DNA of 48,250 bases from Patescibacteria group bacterium (GTDB lineage Bacteria; Patescibacteriota; Dojkabacteria; JAKAPS01). Positions 27,031 through 35,887 of this stretch are shown one piece after another. Under the pieces are notes generated by a model. The model was not told where the DNA came from and searched no databases. It was given only the letters and a program-made list of their open reading frames with translations. How positions within the stretch are numbered: the stretch's first letter is position 1; each line of letters starts with the position of its first letter. The position numbers and the translations under genes were made by a program. The stretch is taken from positions 1 through 48,250 of the forward strand of contig JANWIC010000014.1 of assembly GCA_025450075.1 (NCBI GenBank), given 5' to 3'.

Positions 27031-28371
27031 ATGTATACATTCATCCAATTAGAAAATGGAATAAAGATAGGCCTGTTTAAAATGGAAGGCGTGAAATCGG
27101 TTGCCCTGAAGGCAATGCTCGCAGCAGGACCTGTTATTGAAAGCGAAGAGAATAACGGAGCATCTCATTTCATTGAACATATAGTATTAGATGGCACGAA
27201 AAGCTATCCAACAAAACTTGATTTTGCAAATACATTAGAAGAACTTGGGGTCTCGTATGGGGGATATACCTCAACACAAGAAATGGGATTTGAATTTGAT
27301 GTTCCTTATACGAATATTAAGCAAACCCTTGCTATCTTACGTGAAATTCTTTTTGAACCGTTATTCACAGATGATGTAATAGAAAAAGAGAGAAAGGTAA
27401 TTCTTGAGGAAATGATAGACAGGAATAACTCACCTGAGTTTCAGTTCTATTGCAAAATGATGCAGCAACGGTTTAATCAACATAACCATCCGTTAACTAG
27501 AAAAGTTATTGGAACAAAAGAAATAATTGAAACAATTCCCAAAAAAGATCTCTTAGCCCTTTATCATCAAATTTTTGTCCCTTCAAATATATACATGTGT
27601 TTGGTAGGGAATATGGATACTGATGATCTTATTGCATATATTAAGGATATATTTGGCTCATATGCACATGCACATAATGTTGAGAGACCTGTATTTTCAA
27701 ATTCTGAAGAATCATCTTATCTTGTTTCTGCACTTGAGGATGAAAAGCTAAGTAATGTCTATTCAGCAATTACTTTTCCAAGCTATTCTCGTGAAGTTTC
27801 TACAAAGACAGAACTTTCCATGAGGATTTTTAAAACTATGTTTGCAGGACTTCGAACCAGCCGATTATTCCAAGATGTTCGAGAAAAAGAAGGATTAGTG
27901 TATAACATTGCATCCGATTGGGATCCTTCGTGGGGAAGCGGAATATTTAGTATATCTTTTGAATCAGATTATCCCAATATTGATAGGATTATGGAAATCG
28001 TATTCAGGGATATAAGGCAAATACAAGATGAAGGATTTCGTGATGAGGAACTCCATCATATGAAAAACTATTTGAATAACAGAACCCTTCTTTCATTTTC
28101 AAGCCCATGGAATATTAATGCCTGGATTTTGGATTACTTATTTGATGGGGAAGAGATACTTTTCCCTGAAAATCTGATTGAAATTGGGAATCAGATTGGG
28201 CATGAGGATATTAATAGGGTAATTCAAGATACATTTGATTTTAAAGCAATGAATGTATTTATGATGGGGAAGCTTGGTGATTACGATATTCAAAAAACTA
28301 TGAAAAAACTCGGATTTGAGAAAATTAAAACACAGAAACTTATTGCAAAAAACCCTAGTATCACAAAATAA
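27031..28371 (+). CDS. M16 family zinc peptidase (first copy)
   Basis: The protein is 446 aa in the two-domain M16B layout. The inverted zinc motif HFIEH is at residues 46-50, with the distal Glu in VILEEMIDR about 75 residues later. The second half has QDVREKEGLVYNI, the usual substrate-binding Arg/Tyr segment. Both halves are present, so it should be active as a self-dimer. No signal peptide is seen, so it is cytoplasmic. A second M16 gene lies at 32581; the two are similar in layout but diverged. Confidence 0.9.
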   Translation: MYTFIQLENGIKIGLFKMEGVKSVALKAMLAAGPVIESEENNGASHFIEHIVLDGTKSYPTKLDFANTLEELGVSYGGYTSTQEMGFEFDVPYTNIKQTLAILREILFEPLFTDDVIEKERKVILEEMIDRNNSPEFQFYCKMMQQRFNQHNHPLTRKVIGTKEIIETIPKKDLLALYHQIFVPSNIYMCLVGNMDTDDLIAYIKDIFGSYAHAHNVERPVFSNSEESSYLVSALEDEKLSNVYSAITFPSYSREVSTKTELSMRIFKTMFAGLRTSRLFQDVREKEGLVYNIASDWDPSWGSGIFSISFESDYPNIDRIMEIVFRDIRQIQDEGFRDEELHHMKNYLNNRTLLSFSSPWNINAWILDYLFDGEEILFPENLIEIGNQIGHEDINRVIQDTFDFKAMNVFMMGKLGDYDIQKTMKKLGFEKIKTQKLIAKNPSITK

Positions 28372-28527
28372 CTTTCAATAAATAGGATAGTTTGAATTTA
28401 GACGAGATTATGGATTGAAGGATAAATGGATAAAGAAAATCTTCTCTACATCTCATCAGCAAATATTTGATAACTCATATCTGATCTGCAAATCAGTTTC
28501 CATTTTCTATTTGTTGTGCTTTGGGTA

Positions 28528-28533
28528 TATAAT
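28528..28533 (+). promoter_or_regulatory. Candidate -10 box of dnaB
   Basis: TATAAT lies 22 nt before the dnaB ATG at 28556, after 184 bases with no gene (28372-28555), in which I see only a weak CTGAT/ATCAG hairpin. Confidence 0.45.
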
Positions 28534-28555
28534 ACTAACATAACCGGGTATAGCC

Positions 28556-30391
28556 ATGGCAGAACGTATTCCACCACAAAATCTTGATGCAGAGAAGTCT
28601 GTATTAGGTGCAATTTTGTTGGATAAAAATGCAGTTATTGAAGTTGCACAGTTTCTTAAACCCGAATTTTTTTATAGCCCAATACATGGCTTTATCTTTG
28701 AATCTGTTCTTGATTTGTTTTCCAAAGGAGAACCGATCGATATCCTTACTATCTCAAATAATTTAAAGAAAAAGAAAAGACTTGAAAAAATTGGTGGTGC
28801 AGTTTATTTAACTGAACTTGCCGAATCTGTCCCGACATCTTCCAATGCAGAATATTATGGCCTTATTGTAAAACAAGCATATGTCCGTCGATCACTCATC
28901 AGTGTTTCTGGAGAAATTAATGAATTAGGGTTTAATGAAAATCTTGAAATTGAAGAAATCATCGATGAAGCTGAAAAGAGACTTTTTCAAGTTGCAAATG
29001 ACGGAAAGACAGCAGATTTTGTTCATATTAAAGACTTGTTAAAAGAAGCGTATGAACGTGCTGAAGAGCTAGAGAAGAAAAAAGATCAATGGAGAGGAAT
29101 TCCTACAGGATTTCTAGAAATAGATAAAATTTTAGGTGGATTACAAGAATCTAACCTTATCATTATTGCTGCCCGTCCATCTGTTGGAAAAAGCTCCTTT
29201 GCACTTGATATTGCAAGACATGCAACACTGAAAGAAAACAAAGCAGTAGGAATATTCTCACTTGAAATGTCAAATCTTGAATTAACCGATAGGCTTATTG
29301 CATCACAGGTTGGAATGAATCTTTGGGATTACCGTATGGGACATATAAAAGAAGAACAAATGGAAATTTTAGGAGATGTCATGGGCCAACTATCTGAAAT
29401 TGATTTATACTTGGACGATACTCCCGGACAAACAATTATGGAGATCAGAACAAAGGCAAGAAGGCTTAGCATGGAAAAAAAGCTTGATTTAATCATTGTA
29501 GATTATCTTCAGCTAATTGCATCAGGAAGAAATATTGATAATCGTGTGCAGGAAGTAGGAGAGATATCAAAGGCATTAAAAAATCTAGCAAGAGAATTAC
29601 GAATTCCGGTTGTCGCACTTTCACAGCTTTCTCGAGCAGTTGAAACAAGAACATCAAAAACTCCGCAATTATCAGATCTTCGGGAATCTGGTTGCCTGAG
29701 AGGAGATACCATTATCCAGGATATAAAAACAAAGCAAAACTACTCGATAGCCTCTCTTGTTGGAAAAGCAGAACCAATTACAGTTTATGCAATGAATGAA
29801 CAAAAGCAGATTGTTCCAGCAGAAATGGAGAAAGTGTTTTCAAGCGGGATTAAAGATATATACCGTCTCACAACGGTTAAAGGAAGAGTAATTGATGCAT
29901 CTGCAAATCATCCGTTCTTTAAGAAAATCCATGGATGGACTAAATTAGAAAAATTGGAAAAAGGTGATAAGATTGCCGTCCTTTGCAATAAGGGGGAAGG
30001 AGTATATCAAGCCAAAGTTACTCGCTTTAAGCAGTCTGGTGAATCCGATAATTCCATTGCATATAATACAACAATACAAAATGAAATGTGGGAAGTTGGT
30101 TGGGATGAAATTGTATCGATCGAATATGTTTCAACAGAAGAAGTATTTGATGCAACTGTCCCTGCACACCATAATTTCGTTGCCAATACTATTATTGTCC
30201 ATAATAGTATTGAACAGGATGCGGATGTTGTCTTGTTTTTAAGCCGTCCAGAAAAAGATGACCCTGAAGCTGCAGGAAAGACTGTCGAAACAGCTGATAT
30301 AACAGTAGCAAAACACAGAAACGGACCGACCGGAAGCGCAAAGTTAGCTTTTGTTCGTGCTCAAGCAAAATTTGCAGATATTGCCTCCTAA
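28556..30391 (+). CDS. dnaB: Replicative DNA helicase DnaB, interrupted by a mini-intein
   Basis: DnaB is the ring helicase at the replication fork. The N-terminal domain starts IPPQNLDAEKSVLGAILLD. The RecA-like core has Walker A ARPSVGKSS (about 206-214), Walker B LIIVDYLQLI and the DnaB-specific LSDLRESG. Translation then runs into an intein (residues 380-550) and returns at SIEQDADVVLFLSRPEKDD. The exteins total 440 aa, normal for DnaB, and splice in frame. The precursor is 611 aa. The final part of the helicase (KHRNGPTG, the arginine finger region) is intact. Confidence 0.96.
   Translation: MAERIPPQNLDAEKSVLGAILLDKNAVIEVAQFLKPEFFYSPIHGFIFESVLDLFSKGEPIDILTISNNLKKKKRLEKIGGAVYLTELAESVPTSSNAEYYGLIVKQAYVRRSLISVSGEINELGFNENLEIEEIIDEAEKRLFQVANDGKTADFVHIKDLLKEAYERAEELEKKKDQWRGIPTGFLEIDKILGGLQESNLIIIAARPSVGKSSFALDIARHATLKENKAVGIFSLEMSNLELTDRLIASQVGMNLWDYRMGHIKEEQMEILGDVMGQLSEIDLYLDDTPGQTIMEIRTKARRLSMEKKLDLIIVDYLQLIASGRNIDNRVQEVGEISKALKNLARELRIPVVALSQLSRAVETRTSKTPQLSDLRESGCLRGDTIIQDIKTKQNYSIASLVGKAEPITVYAMNEQKQIVPAEMEKVFSSGIKDIYRLTTVKGRVIDASANHPFFKKIHGWTKLEKLEKGDKIAVLCNKGEGVYQAKVTRFKQSGESDNSIAYNTTIQNEMWEVGWDEIVSIEYVSTEEVFDATVPAHHNFVANTIIVHNSIEQDADVVLFLSRPEKDDPEAAGKTVETADITVAKHRNGPTGSAKLAFVRAQAKFADIAS
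29693..30205 (+). mobile_element. Mini-intein in DnaB (DnaB-b site)
   Basis: The intein has 171 residues, Cys1 to Asn, with Ser as the first C-extein residue. Block A is CLRGDTII, block B is DASANHPFF with the conserved His, block F is EVFDATVPAHHNFVAN and block G is IIVHN. No LAGLIDADG endonuclease domain fits in the length, so it is a mini-intein that can splice but not home. The insertion point, between LRESG and SIEQDAD, is the same as in the Synechocystis DnaB intein. The surrounding DNA shows no other sign of mobility. Confidence 0.95.
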
Positions 30392-30394
30392 TTT

Positions 30395-31057
30395 ATGGTA
30401 CTAACATTTTTTTCCATTATTCTTATTAACCTGTTCTTGTCACTTGATAACATTATTCCTATTCTTTTTCTTGTAGACACGTTAAAGAAAAAATCCAGTA
30501 GAACTATTGCTCTTTTTATTGGACTGCTCGTTGGTGCACTTTTAAGATTTGTTCTTCTCATTTTTGCATCTTCTGTTTTTCGATTCGGAAATGTCATATA
30601 TATCTTTTGCGGTATTCTTCTCATATATATTGGACTGAAAGGTCTAATTGGAAAAGAGATGCATGAAAAAAAGCAAAATGATTTATCTCAAAATCTTTTA
30701 GCAGTTATCTTTTCAATTTCATTAATTGATCTAAGTTTGTCTCTAGATAATGTTGCTGCACTTATTGCTATTACTAGGGACGCAACAATTCTTGGACTTG
30801 CAGTAGTTACTTCAGTCTTGATTCTTTTCTGCTTAAGTTTTTCCATTAATGTATTATTACAACATATGAAAGGACTCGATATTGCTGCATATATCGCTAT
30901 CCTATTCCTGGCGTTTAAATTTTTAACATTCCCATTTGGAGTAAATATATCAACTACACTTACTTCAACAACCATCGTCTTGATTTGTATCGCGACGGTG
31001 AGTTTCATGTATATGAAGGGTTTTCGAAAAAGTGTACAGCAAAAGCACATTGCCTAG
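30395..31057 (+). CDS. TerC-family integral membrane protein
   Basis: The 220-aa protein has about seven membrane spans. It carries the paired acidic motif INLFLSLDN (residues 11-19) and IDLSLSLDN (about 110-118), the internal repeat typical of the TerC/YjbE/YkoY group, thought to export manganese. It starts 3 nt after the dnaB stop. No conserved cytoplasmic domain follows, so it is the short form. Metal specificity is inference. Confidence 0.72.
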   Translation: MVLTFFSIILINLFLSLDNIIPILFLVDTLKKKSSRTIALFIGLLVGALLRFVLLIFASSVFRFGNVIYIFCGILLIYIGLKGLIGKEMHEKKQNDLSQNLLAVIFSISLIDLSLSLDNVAALIAITRDATILGLAVVTSVLILFCLSFSINVLLQHMKGLDIAAYIAILFLAFKFLTFPFGVNISTTLTSTTIVLICIATVSFMYMKGFRKSVQQKHIA

Positions 31058-31072
31058 CTGTTACAATTTTCC

Positions 31073-31101
31073 TTGACACAAAGCCTAATATACGGTATAA
31101 G
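31073..31101 (+). promoter_or_regulatory. Strong promoter of tRNA-Leu
   Basis: A consensus TTGACA (31073-31078) and TATAAG (31096-31101) are spaced by 17 nt. Transcription would start about 8 nt later, at or next to the first base of tRNA-Leu (31110), leaving almost no 5' leader. It is the best -35/-10 pair in the window. Confidence 0.75.
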
Positions 31102-31109
31102 TGGCATAT

Positions 31110-31195
31110 GCCAGAATGGCGGAATTGGCAGACGCACAGGACTCAAAATCCTGCGAGGGTAATACCTCGTGAGAGTTCGACCCTCTCTTCTGGCA
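31110..31195 (+). tRNA. tRNA-Leu(CAA)
   Basis: A complete class II tRNA. The acceptor arm GCCAGAA (31110-31116) pairs perfectly with TTCTGGC (31188-31194), with discriminator A at 31195. The anticodon loop CTCAAAA between CAGGA and TCCTG gives anticodon CAA (UUG, leucine). A long variable arm and a GAGAG/CTCTC T-arm with TTCGACC loop are present. No CCA is encoded; the cca gene at 6732 would supply it. It precedes efp by about 40 nt on the same strand. Confidence 0.97.
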
Positions 31196-31235
31196 ATTTT
31201 CAAATTGATTACATAATTTATTCATAATACTAGCA

Positions 31236-31784
31236 ATGCTATTACCAACTGACCTCAAAAACAACACAGTCTTTAAGATGGACGGACAAACATATATTGT
31301 AGTTAAATATGAACATGTAACCCAGGGTAGAGGAGGAGCCACAATTAAAGTGAGAGTAAGGAATATAAAGACAGGAGCAGTTGTTGAGAAAGGCTTTAAC
31401 GGTAATGACAAAGTAGAAGAGGCAGATATTGCAAAGGCAAGTTATCAGTATCTTTATGCTGATGGTGATAATGCATACTTCATGAATATTGCTGATTTTG
31501 AGCAAATAGCTCTTCCATTAACTGAAGATATAAAGTATCTAAAAGAAGGAGAAAAGGTGATTGTTGTAAGTGTGGATGGTGCTCCTGCATATTTTGAACT
31601 TCCAAAAACCGTAGAACTCACAATAACATATACTGAACCAGGATTTAAAGGAAATACTGTTAACAATCCGATGAAGAGAGCTACGCTTGAGACAGGATTA
31701 GAAATCCAGGTTCCCATGTTTATTAATATTGGAGATAAAATTAAGGTGAATACCGATACCGGAGATTACCAAAGTAGGGTATAA
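31236..31784 (+). CDS. efp: Elongation factor P, with Arg at the modified position
   Basis: EF-P relieves ribosome stalling at polyproline stretches. The 182-aa protein has the three-domain layout and the C-terminal IGDKIKVNTDTGDYQSRV. In the tip loop the sequence is VTQGRGGA, where E. coli has VKPGKGQA: Arg32 sits at the lysine that is normally beta-lysylated, and Pro is replaced by Gln. Arginine at this place is rhamnosylated by EarP in some Proteobacteria; no earP or epm gene is nearby. It follows tRNA-Leu and precedes a membrane zinc-ribbon gene. Confidence 0.95.
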   Translation: MLLPTDLKNNTVFKMDGQTYIVVKYEHVTQGRGGATIKVRVRNIKTGAVVEKGFNGNDKVEEADIAKASYQYLYADGDNAYFMNIADFEQIALPLTEDIKYLKEGEKVIVVSVDGAPAYFELPKTVELTITYTEPGFKGNTVNNPMKRATLETGLEIQVPMFINIGDKIKVNTDTGDYQSRV

Positions 31785-31819
31785 CCGGATAACAAAAAAT
31801 TAACTGCCCATCATTATTT

Positions 31820-31831
31820 TATACTGTTCTT
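31820..31831 (+). promoter_or_regulatory. -10 box placed for a leaderless transcript
   Basis: TATACT (31820-31825) is followed by 6 nt and then by the ATG at 31832. With the usual 6-7 nt from -10 to transcription start, the first base of the mRNA would be the A of the ATG. Confidence 0.45.
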
Positions 31832-32584
31832 ATGCTATCAACCGTCATATTATCTATTGTCACATTCTTACAAAATCTTAAATTTGAATATATCTATACA
31901 GGCGTGGCAATTTATGTTGGAATGTTGTGGATTTTTTATGCTGTTTGGCTTTGGCATGATACAAAAAAGAGATTTTCTTCAGAGACTCTTCGTACATCTG
32001 TTTGGTTTCTAACAACGATAACCTTTTTCCTTGGACTGATACTCTACCTAGTTGCACGCCCTGCAAAAAAAGATGACGATGATAGCTGGGTTAGTTTAGA
32101 ACGATCCTACTTGGTCTATGAAACCTATGGAATGGGAGATTGTACTTGCGGAGAACATCTCCGACCTGAGTTTCTTAATTGCCCTACATGTGGACACCAG
32201 CTTCGGGAGAAATGCAGTAACTGTGAACAGATTGTTGATGTTTCATGGAAGAGATGTCCATTTTGTAATACCGTTCGAATTGAAGAGCTTGAAGAAGAAC
32301 AAGTATTTTCTAAGCCATCATTTCCCATATATATGTGGAAAAATCTTTTACTTGGTATTTCTGCAGCCAGGAGTTGGATGATGAAAGATGCGAGAATCAG
32401 CCTTAAAAAGGCAAAAAAGATTGAGAAGAACATGCGTAAGCAATACATAAATATGAAGAAAAAGACAGTGAGCAAAACTCAAAAATCAACTAAAAAAACA
32501 ATTTCGAATAAATCCCCAATAGTCTCGACAGTAAAAAAGCTGCTTTTTGTTGAAGAAAAAGTCACTTCTAAAAAGAACGTATGA
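31832..32584 (+). CDS. Membrane protein with double zinc ribbon, 250 aa
   Basis: Two N-terminal membrane spans (about residues 17-43 and 55-75) are followed by a soluble part with paired Cys knuckles: CTCGEH, CPTCG, CSNCE and CPFCN, the pattern of double zinc ribbons. A basic Lys-rich tail (about 190-250) follows, suggesting nucleic-acid or membrane-surface binding. Family function unknown. It overlaps the next M16 peptidase gene by four bases (ATGA) and is probably coupled to it. Confidence 0.8.
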   Translation: MLSTVILSIVTFLQNLKFEYIYTGVAIYVGMLWIFYAVWLWHDTKKRFSSETLRTSVWFLTTITFFLGLILYLVARPAKKDDDDSWVSLERSYLVYETYGMGDCTCGEHLRPEFLNCPTCGHQLREKCSNCEQIVDVSWKRCPFCNTVRIEELEEEQVFSKPSFPIYMWKNLLLGISAARSWMMKDARISLKKAKKIEKNMRKQYINMKKKTVSKTQKSTKKTISNKSPIVSTVKKLLFVEEKVTSKKNV

Positions 32585-33882
32585 AAATACTAAGAGATAC
32601 TTTAGCTAATGGTGCCAAACTGGTCCTGTCAGATTTGCGGGATTCAAATAGTCTTACCCTTTTTATCCTCATTCAATCTGGAACAAGAGAAGAAAAAATT
32701 CCGGGACTTGCTCATTTTATTGAGCATGCAGTATTCAAAGGCACGAAAAAGCGACCAAGTGCATCGGTAATAAATAATGAGATTGAACGGGTTGGAGGAT
32801 ATATGAATGCAGCTACTAGCCAGGAGTTTACTGAATATTATATTAAGATTCCAAACGAATTTTATGAAAAAGCATTTTCAATCTTAAGCGATATTCTTGT
32901 TGATGCAACTTTTGATGAAGCAGAACTCGAAAAGGAAAAAGATGTGATTATTGAAGAGATCAATATGTATGATGATATGCCAATCCGAAGTGTATCGGAC
33001 ACATTCTATTCATTAGTTTGGCCTCAAAGCTATTTAGGCCGTTCAATTTTGGGAACACCTGAAACAGTAAAAAGTGTTACTCGTCAAGATATTCTTGATT
33101 ATGTCTACACAAACTACACACCTTCCAATATGATTATATCTATAGCAGGAAACTTAGCTGATAAAAGGATAGAACAAGCTGCATATGAATACTTTGGACA
33201 TTTCGAACAAAAGAATGAGAAAATTGAGACTGCAAAAACAACACATATTTCAGAAGCTGTACCAGAAAATATTGCAATCGTTGCAGATGATGAGGTTTCA
33301 ATACGATTTGAGAAGAAAAATGTCCGTCAAGCTCATTTTTGCTTTGGAATTGAAAGCTTATCATATAAAGATGAAAGACAGCATGCACTCGATGTGGCAA
33401 GTTCACTGCTTGCTGAGGGATCAGGTTCATATTTATGGCAAAAAGTGCGTGAAGAATTAGGAGCTTCCTATTACCTAAACTCTGAAATTGATGCATTTGC
33501 ACAAACAGGAATCTGGTATATTCATGCAGGAGTAGACAAAGATAAGCTTGTTGATGTCATTCAAATTATTAAAGCTGGAATACAAAAACTAAAAGCCGCA
33601 TCATTTAATACGGATGAACTGGTGAGAGCAAAAGAATACCTTAAAGGGGATTTGGTAATGAATTTAGAAGGGTCAGAAGAGATTGCACGAAATAACGCTC
33701 ATGAAATCCTGGAACATAATATAATCATTCCACTTGAGGAAGAAAAAGTTCTTATCGATGCGGTAAATCTTGATGAGGTACATAATATAATAAATAACTT
33801 GTATAGTAATCGAATATATTTCAATATTTTGACAAAACAAGCAGATATTCATACACTAAAGGAAGTAGTTCATCTGTCTTGA
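32581..33882 (+). CDS. M16 family zinc peptidase (second copy)
   Basis: The protein is 433 aa and carries HFIEH at residues 45-49 with the distal Glu in VIIEEINMYDDM, and QKVREELGASYYL in the C-terminal half. It is closest in layout to the bacterial processing-peptidase-like group. No signal peptide. It is coupled to the zinc-ribbon membrane protein and lies 1 base before a multi-span membrane protein, so these may act at the membrane. Catalytic residues are complete. Confidence 0.9.
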   Translation: MKILRDTLANGAKLVLSDLRDSNSLTLFILIQSGTREEKIPGLAHFIEHAVFKGTKKRPSASVINNEIERVGGYMNAATSQEFTEYYIKIPNEFYEKAFSILSDILVDATFDEAELEKEKDVIIEEINMYDDMPIRSVSDTFYSLVWPQSYLGRSILGTPETVKSVTRQDILDYVYTNYTPSNMIISIAGNLADKRIEQAAYEYFGHFEQKNEKIETAKTTHISEAVPENIAIVADDEVSIRFEKKNVRQAHFCFGIESLSYKDERQHALDVASSLLAEGSGSYLWQKVREELGASYYLNSEIDAFAQTGIWYIHAGVDKDKLVDVIQIIKAGIQKLKAASFNTDELVRAKEYLKGDLVMNLEGSEEIARNNAHEILEHNIIIPLEEEKVLIDAVNLDEVHNIINNLYSNRIYFNILTKQADIHTLKEVVHLS

Positions 33883-33883
33883 T

Positions 33884-34576
33884 TTGATTGCGAATATTGT
33901 AAAACTTCTTCTTATTTTCCTCGTGCAATCGGCAATATTTATGTGGGTCCTCAAAAAAGATAATGAAGACTCAATTTTCATTTGGGATCTCTATTTAGGA
34001 ACAAACATTGTTGCGGCAATTATAACTGCTGGAGTGGGGAGCAACTCAGGGATATATTTCCCGGTTTATGTCTTATCCCTTCTTGGTATATATTACATTG
34101 CATATACATGTTTTATGTCAGAAAAGAACCTGGCAAAACTCATGCATTATGTAGGAATTAATATCCTTACACTTTTTGGGTTTCATCTTTTGTTTTCATT
34201 TCAATTCTCTTTAGCATATTTTCTCTTCATACTTTCTTCTATCTATCTCATCTATTACCTCTATTATTGTAATAAAGGATATATGGGAATCTATGTTATT
34301 CCACTACTATATTATCTTTCTCTATTTATCGATAATATACCATTCACGAACGATGCCTTAGCATTGTTTGTCCATTCCATACAACGAAATATCTATATGT
34401 ATGATCATTTCGTCATTTTGATACTTTTCATTTTCCTGATATATTCTGAAATACGGTTTAACAGATTTATTTTCTTCAAGCAAAGTGACGAAAGTAATCA
34501 ATATGAAAAAATTTTGAGATATCGTGTAAGAAGTAGTGATAATACTACTTTTCAATCACCCAAAGTTACTATATAA
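33884..34576 (+). CDS. Multi-span membrane protein, 230 aa
   Basis: Unknown family. About seven hydrophobic segments run from the start to residue 190; the C-terminal tail is polar (QSDESNQYEKILRYRVR). The start is a TTG at 33884, 1 base after the M16 stop; the next ATG is at residue 21 and would cut the first span. The gene is in the same run as the zinc-ribbon and M16 genes. No catalytic motif is visible. Confidence 0.65.
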   Translation: MIANIVKLLLIFLVQSAIFMWVLKKDNEDSIFIWDLYLGTNIVAAIITAGVGSNSGIYFPVYVLSLLGIYYIAYTCFMSEKNLAKLMHYVGINILTLFGFHLLFSFQFSLAYFLFILSSIYLIYYLYYCNKGYMGIYVIPLLYYLSLFIDNIPFTNDALALFVHSIQRNIYMYDHFVILILFIFLIYSEIRFNRFIFFKQSDESNQYEKILRYRVRSSDNTTFQSPKVTI

Positions 34577-34577
34577 T
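34572..34577 (+). promoter_or_regulatory. Candidate -10 box of the dksA-like gene
   Basis: TATAAT lies 22 nt before the ATG at 34600. It overlaps the stop of the previous gene. Confidence 0.4.
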
Positions 34578-34599
34578 ACAAACACATTAACAAGTCACC

Positions 34600-34977
34600 A
34601 TGAAGCTATTTTTAAAAGATATAATCCATAAAAATAAGCAGGAGTTAGAAAAAGAACAGGAAAGGGTAGAGCGGGAAATTAAAAATCTTGAAGAAAGTAA
34701 TGAAGCCCAATACAAGTATAACAGTTTGCAGGAAGTAGAGATTGAATCTCGTGCTGAAGATGCAGAGATTCAAGAAAGTAATATTTCAATTCGCAATACG
34801 TTGGTCGAACATCTCGCTCAGGTGAAACATGCTTTAAGCAGAATTAGAAAGAATAAATACGGTTATTGTGTCCGCTGCAAAAATCCCATTTCACCTCAAA
34901 GACTTGCTGCAAATCCTGCAACTATATATTGTCTAGAATGCGCTGAATTCATAGAAAGAGAAAATGAAGCGGCTTGA
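34600..34977 (+). CDS. DksA/TraR family C4 zinc-finger protein
   Basis: The 125-aa protein has a long coiled-coil N-terminal half rich in Glu/Lys, then YGYCVRCKNPISPQRLAANPATIYCLECAEF, whose Cys pairs (CVRC, CLEC) bind zinc. DksA-type proteins bind the RNA polymerase secondary channel and tune transcription. The two Asp residues at the E. coli DksA tip are not clearly present, so the regulatory output is uncertain. It overlaps the next gene by 14 bases. Confidence 0.85.
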   Translation: MKLFLKDIIHKNKQELEKEQERVEREIKNLEESNEAQYKYNSLQEVEIESRAEDAEIQESNISIRNTLVEHLAQVKHALSRIRKNKYGYCVRCKNPISPQRLAANPATIYCLECAEFIERENEAA

Positions 34978-35887
34978 TGTCCTTGTTTCTAAGAAATATG
35001 CAATATCACGATCATTTTCATCCTCGTTAATAAAGAAGGGGAAAGTTCAATTTAGAGGAGACGCGCTTTTAGAACCTGATAAAAAACTTAGTGAATTATC
35101 AGTTGACCAGATATATATTTCAGATGACGATCTTGTCAGGGAGGAAGTTCCTACCTGGATAGAAGCGGAAGAAATACCTTTTCATTGTCTTTATGAAGAT
35201 GCACATGTTTTAGTAATAGACAAAGAAATTGGTATGAGTGTGCATACATCCGCATCTGAGCATCATCATACAGTCCTTAATGGCCTTATATGGCGATATA
35301 TTGACCTGGAAGAAAGATTCAAAGGGTTTCGTCCCGGAATTGTCCATCGATTGGATAAACAAACATCAGGAGTACTCATTATTGCTAAAGATAGGCCAAC
35401 CCAGGAAATGCTTGCATCACAGTTTAAAAATAGGGAAGTATATAAAGAGTACTGGGCAATTGTGACTGGTGTAATTGATATAGATGTAACAATTGATAAA
35501 GCAATTTCCAGGAATAAAGCAGATAGAAAAAAGATGGGGATATATGATAACGGCAGGTCTGCTCTTACCTTTGTTTATCCCCAAGGAATATACAGTGACC
35601 AGAAGGAGAAATACACTTTACTTAAACTCGTTCCTAAAACCGGAAGAACGCATCAACTTAGGGTGCATCTTAAATCGATTGGTCATCCAATCATTGGTGA
35701 TACAATTTATGGGGGAAAGAGTTATGAAAGGCTCATGCTTCAAGCAAAGATCCTTCGGATTCGAATTCCTGAAAAAGGAGAAATGGAATTTATTTCACAA
35801 CTTGATCCTTCATTCGACGCATTTTTAGCACCACTACATCATACTGCTCTTGATGAAAAAACGAAAAGTAAAGCGGGTACATTCTGA
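34964..35887 (+). CDS. RluA-family 23S rRNA pseudouridine synthase (RluD-like)
   Basis: The protein, 307 aa, begins with an S4 RNA-binding domain (RLDVLVSKKYAISRSFSSSLIKKGKV) and has the pseudouridine synthase motif GIVHRLDKQTSGVL with catalytic Asp131. TGRTHQLRVHLKSIGHPIIGD is the second signature. Target rRNA position (like RluD) is inferred. It overlaps both neighbours. In many bacteria lspA precedes rluD; here a DksA-like gene does. Confidence 0.9.
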   Translation: MKRLDVLVSKKYAISRSFSSSLIKKGKVQFRGDALLEPDKKLSELSVDQIYISDDDLVREEVPTWIEAEEIPFHCLYEDAHVLVIDKEIGMSVHTSASEHHHTVLNGLIWRYIDLEERFKGFRPGIVHRLDKQTSGVLIIAKDRPTQEMLASQFKNREVYKEYWAIVTGVIDIDVTIDKAISRNKADRKKMGIYDNGRSALTFVYPQGIYSDQKEKYTLLKLVPKTGRTHQLRVHLKSIGHPIIGDTIYGGKSYERLMLQAKILRIRIPEKGEMEFISQLDPSFDAFLAPLHHTALDEKTKSKAGTF

